NCBI GenBank assembly: GCA_030917985.1
Contig: JAUPTR010000037.1
Span: forward strand, 1-6,843
DNA from: Pseudomonadota bacterium
Lineage (GTDB): Bacteria > Pseudomonadota > Gammaproteobacteria > Burkholderiales > SCOH01
Reading direction: 5' to 3'
Length of the DNA: 6,843 bases
Part shown: piece by piece, positions 6,048-6,843 of the stretch
Numbering within the stretch: position 1 is the first letter of the stretch
Layout of the letters: the number at the start of each line of letters is the position of its first letter
Position numbers and translations under genes: made by a program
Notes under the pieces: model-generated
What the model was told of the DNA's origin: nothing
Database searches by the model: none
Seen by the model: the letters and a program-made list of their open reading frames with translations, nothing else

Positions 6048-6843
6048 ATGCCTTCTTTCCGTTATCAGATCGTCAATGTGTTTGCCGAAAGCAGTTTGTC
6101 GGGCAACCCGCTGTGTGTGTTCGAATCCGGGTTGCCGTTTGACGACGCTGCTATGCAGTCGATTGCGCGGCAGATGAATCACCCGGAAACTGCATTTGTC
6201 TTGCCCAGCCGCGTGGCCGACGCGCAGATTCGCATTTTTACCCCGGCTTACGAAATGCCGTTCGCCGGGCATCCGTTGCTGGGCGCGGCACATGTGATCC
6301 GCCAGCTGCAGCAAACCGAAAACGCGCTGAAAATCGAAACCAAAGCCGGCGTGGTGCAGGTGTGGGCGGAAGAAGATGTCTGGTCGTTCCAGTGCAAAAC
6401 GCCCACCTACCGCGCGCCGGAAGCCAATATCCAGCAACTGGCCACATTGCTGGGCATCCGCGAAAGCGATATCGGCCCGTCGCCGCTGTTTGTGAATACC
6501 GGCACCGAACAGCTGGTGATCCAGCTCACCAATCGTGACGGCTTGATGTATTGCCGCCCTCGTGCGGCCGCCTTGCAGCAATATGCCGCCAATCGCAATG
6601 GCGTCGCGCAGGTGTTCATCTGGGTGCGCGATGGCGCATTGGTGCACGGCCGCTTTTTTTACGTGGATCGGGGCACGGTGGTCGAAGATTACGGCACCGG
6701 CTCGGCCTGTGCTAACCTTGGCGGCTGGTTTCTTGCCAATGGCGCGCCGCGGCCCTTGTCGGTGGAAATGCGCCAGGGGCACATGATCAAACGCTTCAGC
6801 AACCTCAAACTCGATATCAACGCCGCCCGGCAGATTTTTGTTG
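6048..6843 (+). CDS. PhzF-family isomerase, partial at window end
   Basis: 265 residues are visible; the frame is open to the window edge and lacks only a short C terminus by family length. The motifs of an active PhzF-fold enzyme are present: LSGNPLCVF (17-25), NHPETAFVLP with the general acid/base E47 (44-53), FTPAYEMPFAGHPLLGAAHV with H75 (64-83), FVNTGTEQLVIQL (148-160) and EDYGTGSACANLGGWF with D214 (213-228). The family includes the phenazine enzyme PhzF, diaminopimelate-epimerase-like folds and many members of unknown substrate; no phenazine genes are nearby, so the substrate cannot be named. It starts only 6 bases after the stop of its degenerate paralogue, so the two are almost certainly co-transcribed and probably translationally coupled. 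Protein level identity to the neighbour is moderate, suggesting an old duplication. Confidence 0.93.
   Translation, partial: MPSFRYQIVNVFAESSLSGNPLCVFESGLPFDDAAMQSIARQMNHPETAFVLPSRVADAQIRIFTPAYEMPFAGHPLLGAAHVIRQLQQTENALKIETKAGVVQVWAEEDVWSFQCKTPTYRAPEANIQQLATLLGIRESDIGPSPLFVNTGTEQLVIQLTNRDGLMYCRPRAAALQQYAANRNGVAQVFIWVRDGALVHGRFFYVDRGTVVEDYGTGSACANLGGWFLANGAPRPLSVEMRQGHMIKRFSNLKLDINAARQIFV

Noticed and set aside
6654..6660. A run of seven T in the second PhzF gene as a slippage or frameshift site.
   Set aside because: The zero frame continues into conserved family motifs (EDYGTGSA) after the run, so no frameshift is needed; it simply encodes Phe-Phe-Tyr.
5748..6782. A 344-codon open frame on the minus strand opposite both PhzF genes.
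   Set aside because: It lies antisense to two genes with clear family motifs, crosses the boundary between them, and its histidine/glutamine/arginine-rich translation resembles no family; it is a frame shadow of GC-rich coding DNA.

Overview
The window looks like chromosomal DNA from a Gram-negative proteobacterium, most likely a betaproteobacterium near the Neisseriales (Chromobacteriaceae/Chitinibacteraceae-like). This rests on four things seen in the sequence: moderately high GC; a Pseudomonas/betaproteobacterial-type pyrB plus non-catalytic pyrC' pair; an Mpl ligase with the insertion I associate with betaproteobacteria; and a GGDEF protein with an N-terminal segment familiar from betaproteobacterial diguanylate cyclases. 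The taxonomic placement is inference from remembered protein families, not a search.

Layout. (1) 6-2559, plus strand: aspartate carbamoyltransferase (pyrB), a dihydroorotase-like pyrC' whose metal-binding residues are almost all replaced, then a small eukaryote-like acyl-CoA-binding protein. (2) 2579-2607: a strong bidirectional hairpin terminator between convergent genes. (3) 2625-3587, minus strand: a GGDEF-domain protein with a degenerate signature motif (SNEEF) but an intact RxxD inhibitory-site motif. (4) 3588-3770: a divergent intergenic region with a possible promoter for mpl and a 10-bp perfect palindrome beside the GGDEF gene. (5) 3771-5141, plus strand: mpl, the murein-tripeptide recycling ligase. 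(6) 5142-5204: a 63-bp gap holding a near-perfect match to the ParB-binding centromere site parS, next to a possible sigma-70 promoter. (7) 5205 to the window end: two tandem PhzF-family genes. The first has lost the catalytic residues and the second keeps them; the second runs off the window edge.

How the genes work together. PyrB and PyrC' are expected to form one holoenzyme for the first committed step of pyrimidine synthesis, with PyrC' as a structural partner. Mpl recycles cell-wall peptide. The GGDEF protein belongs to c-di-GMP signalling, more likely as a receptor or regulator than as an efficient cyclase. The PhzF pair may act as an active/inactive heteromer. The most notable points are the parS-like site, which would mark an origin-proximal chromosomal segment, and three independent catalytically degenerate family members (PyrC', GGDEF, first PhzF) within 7 kb. 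No mobile element, CRISPR array, tRNA or rRNA was seen.
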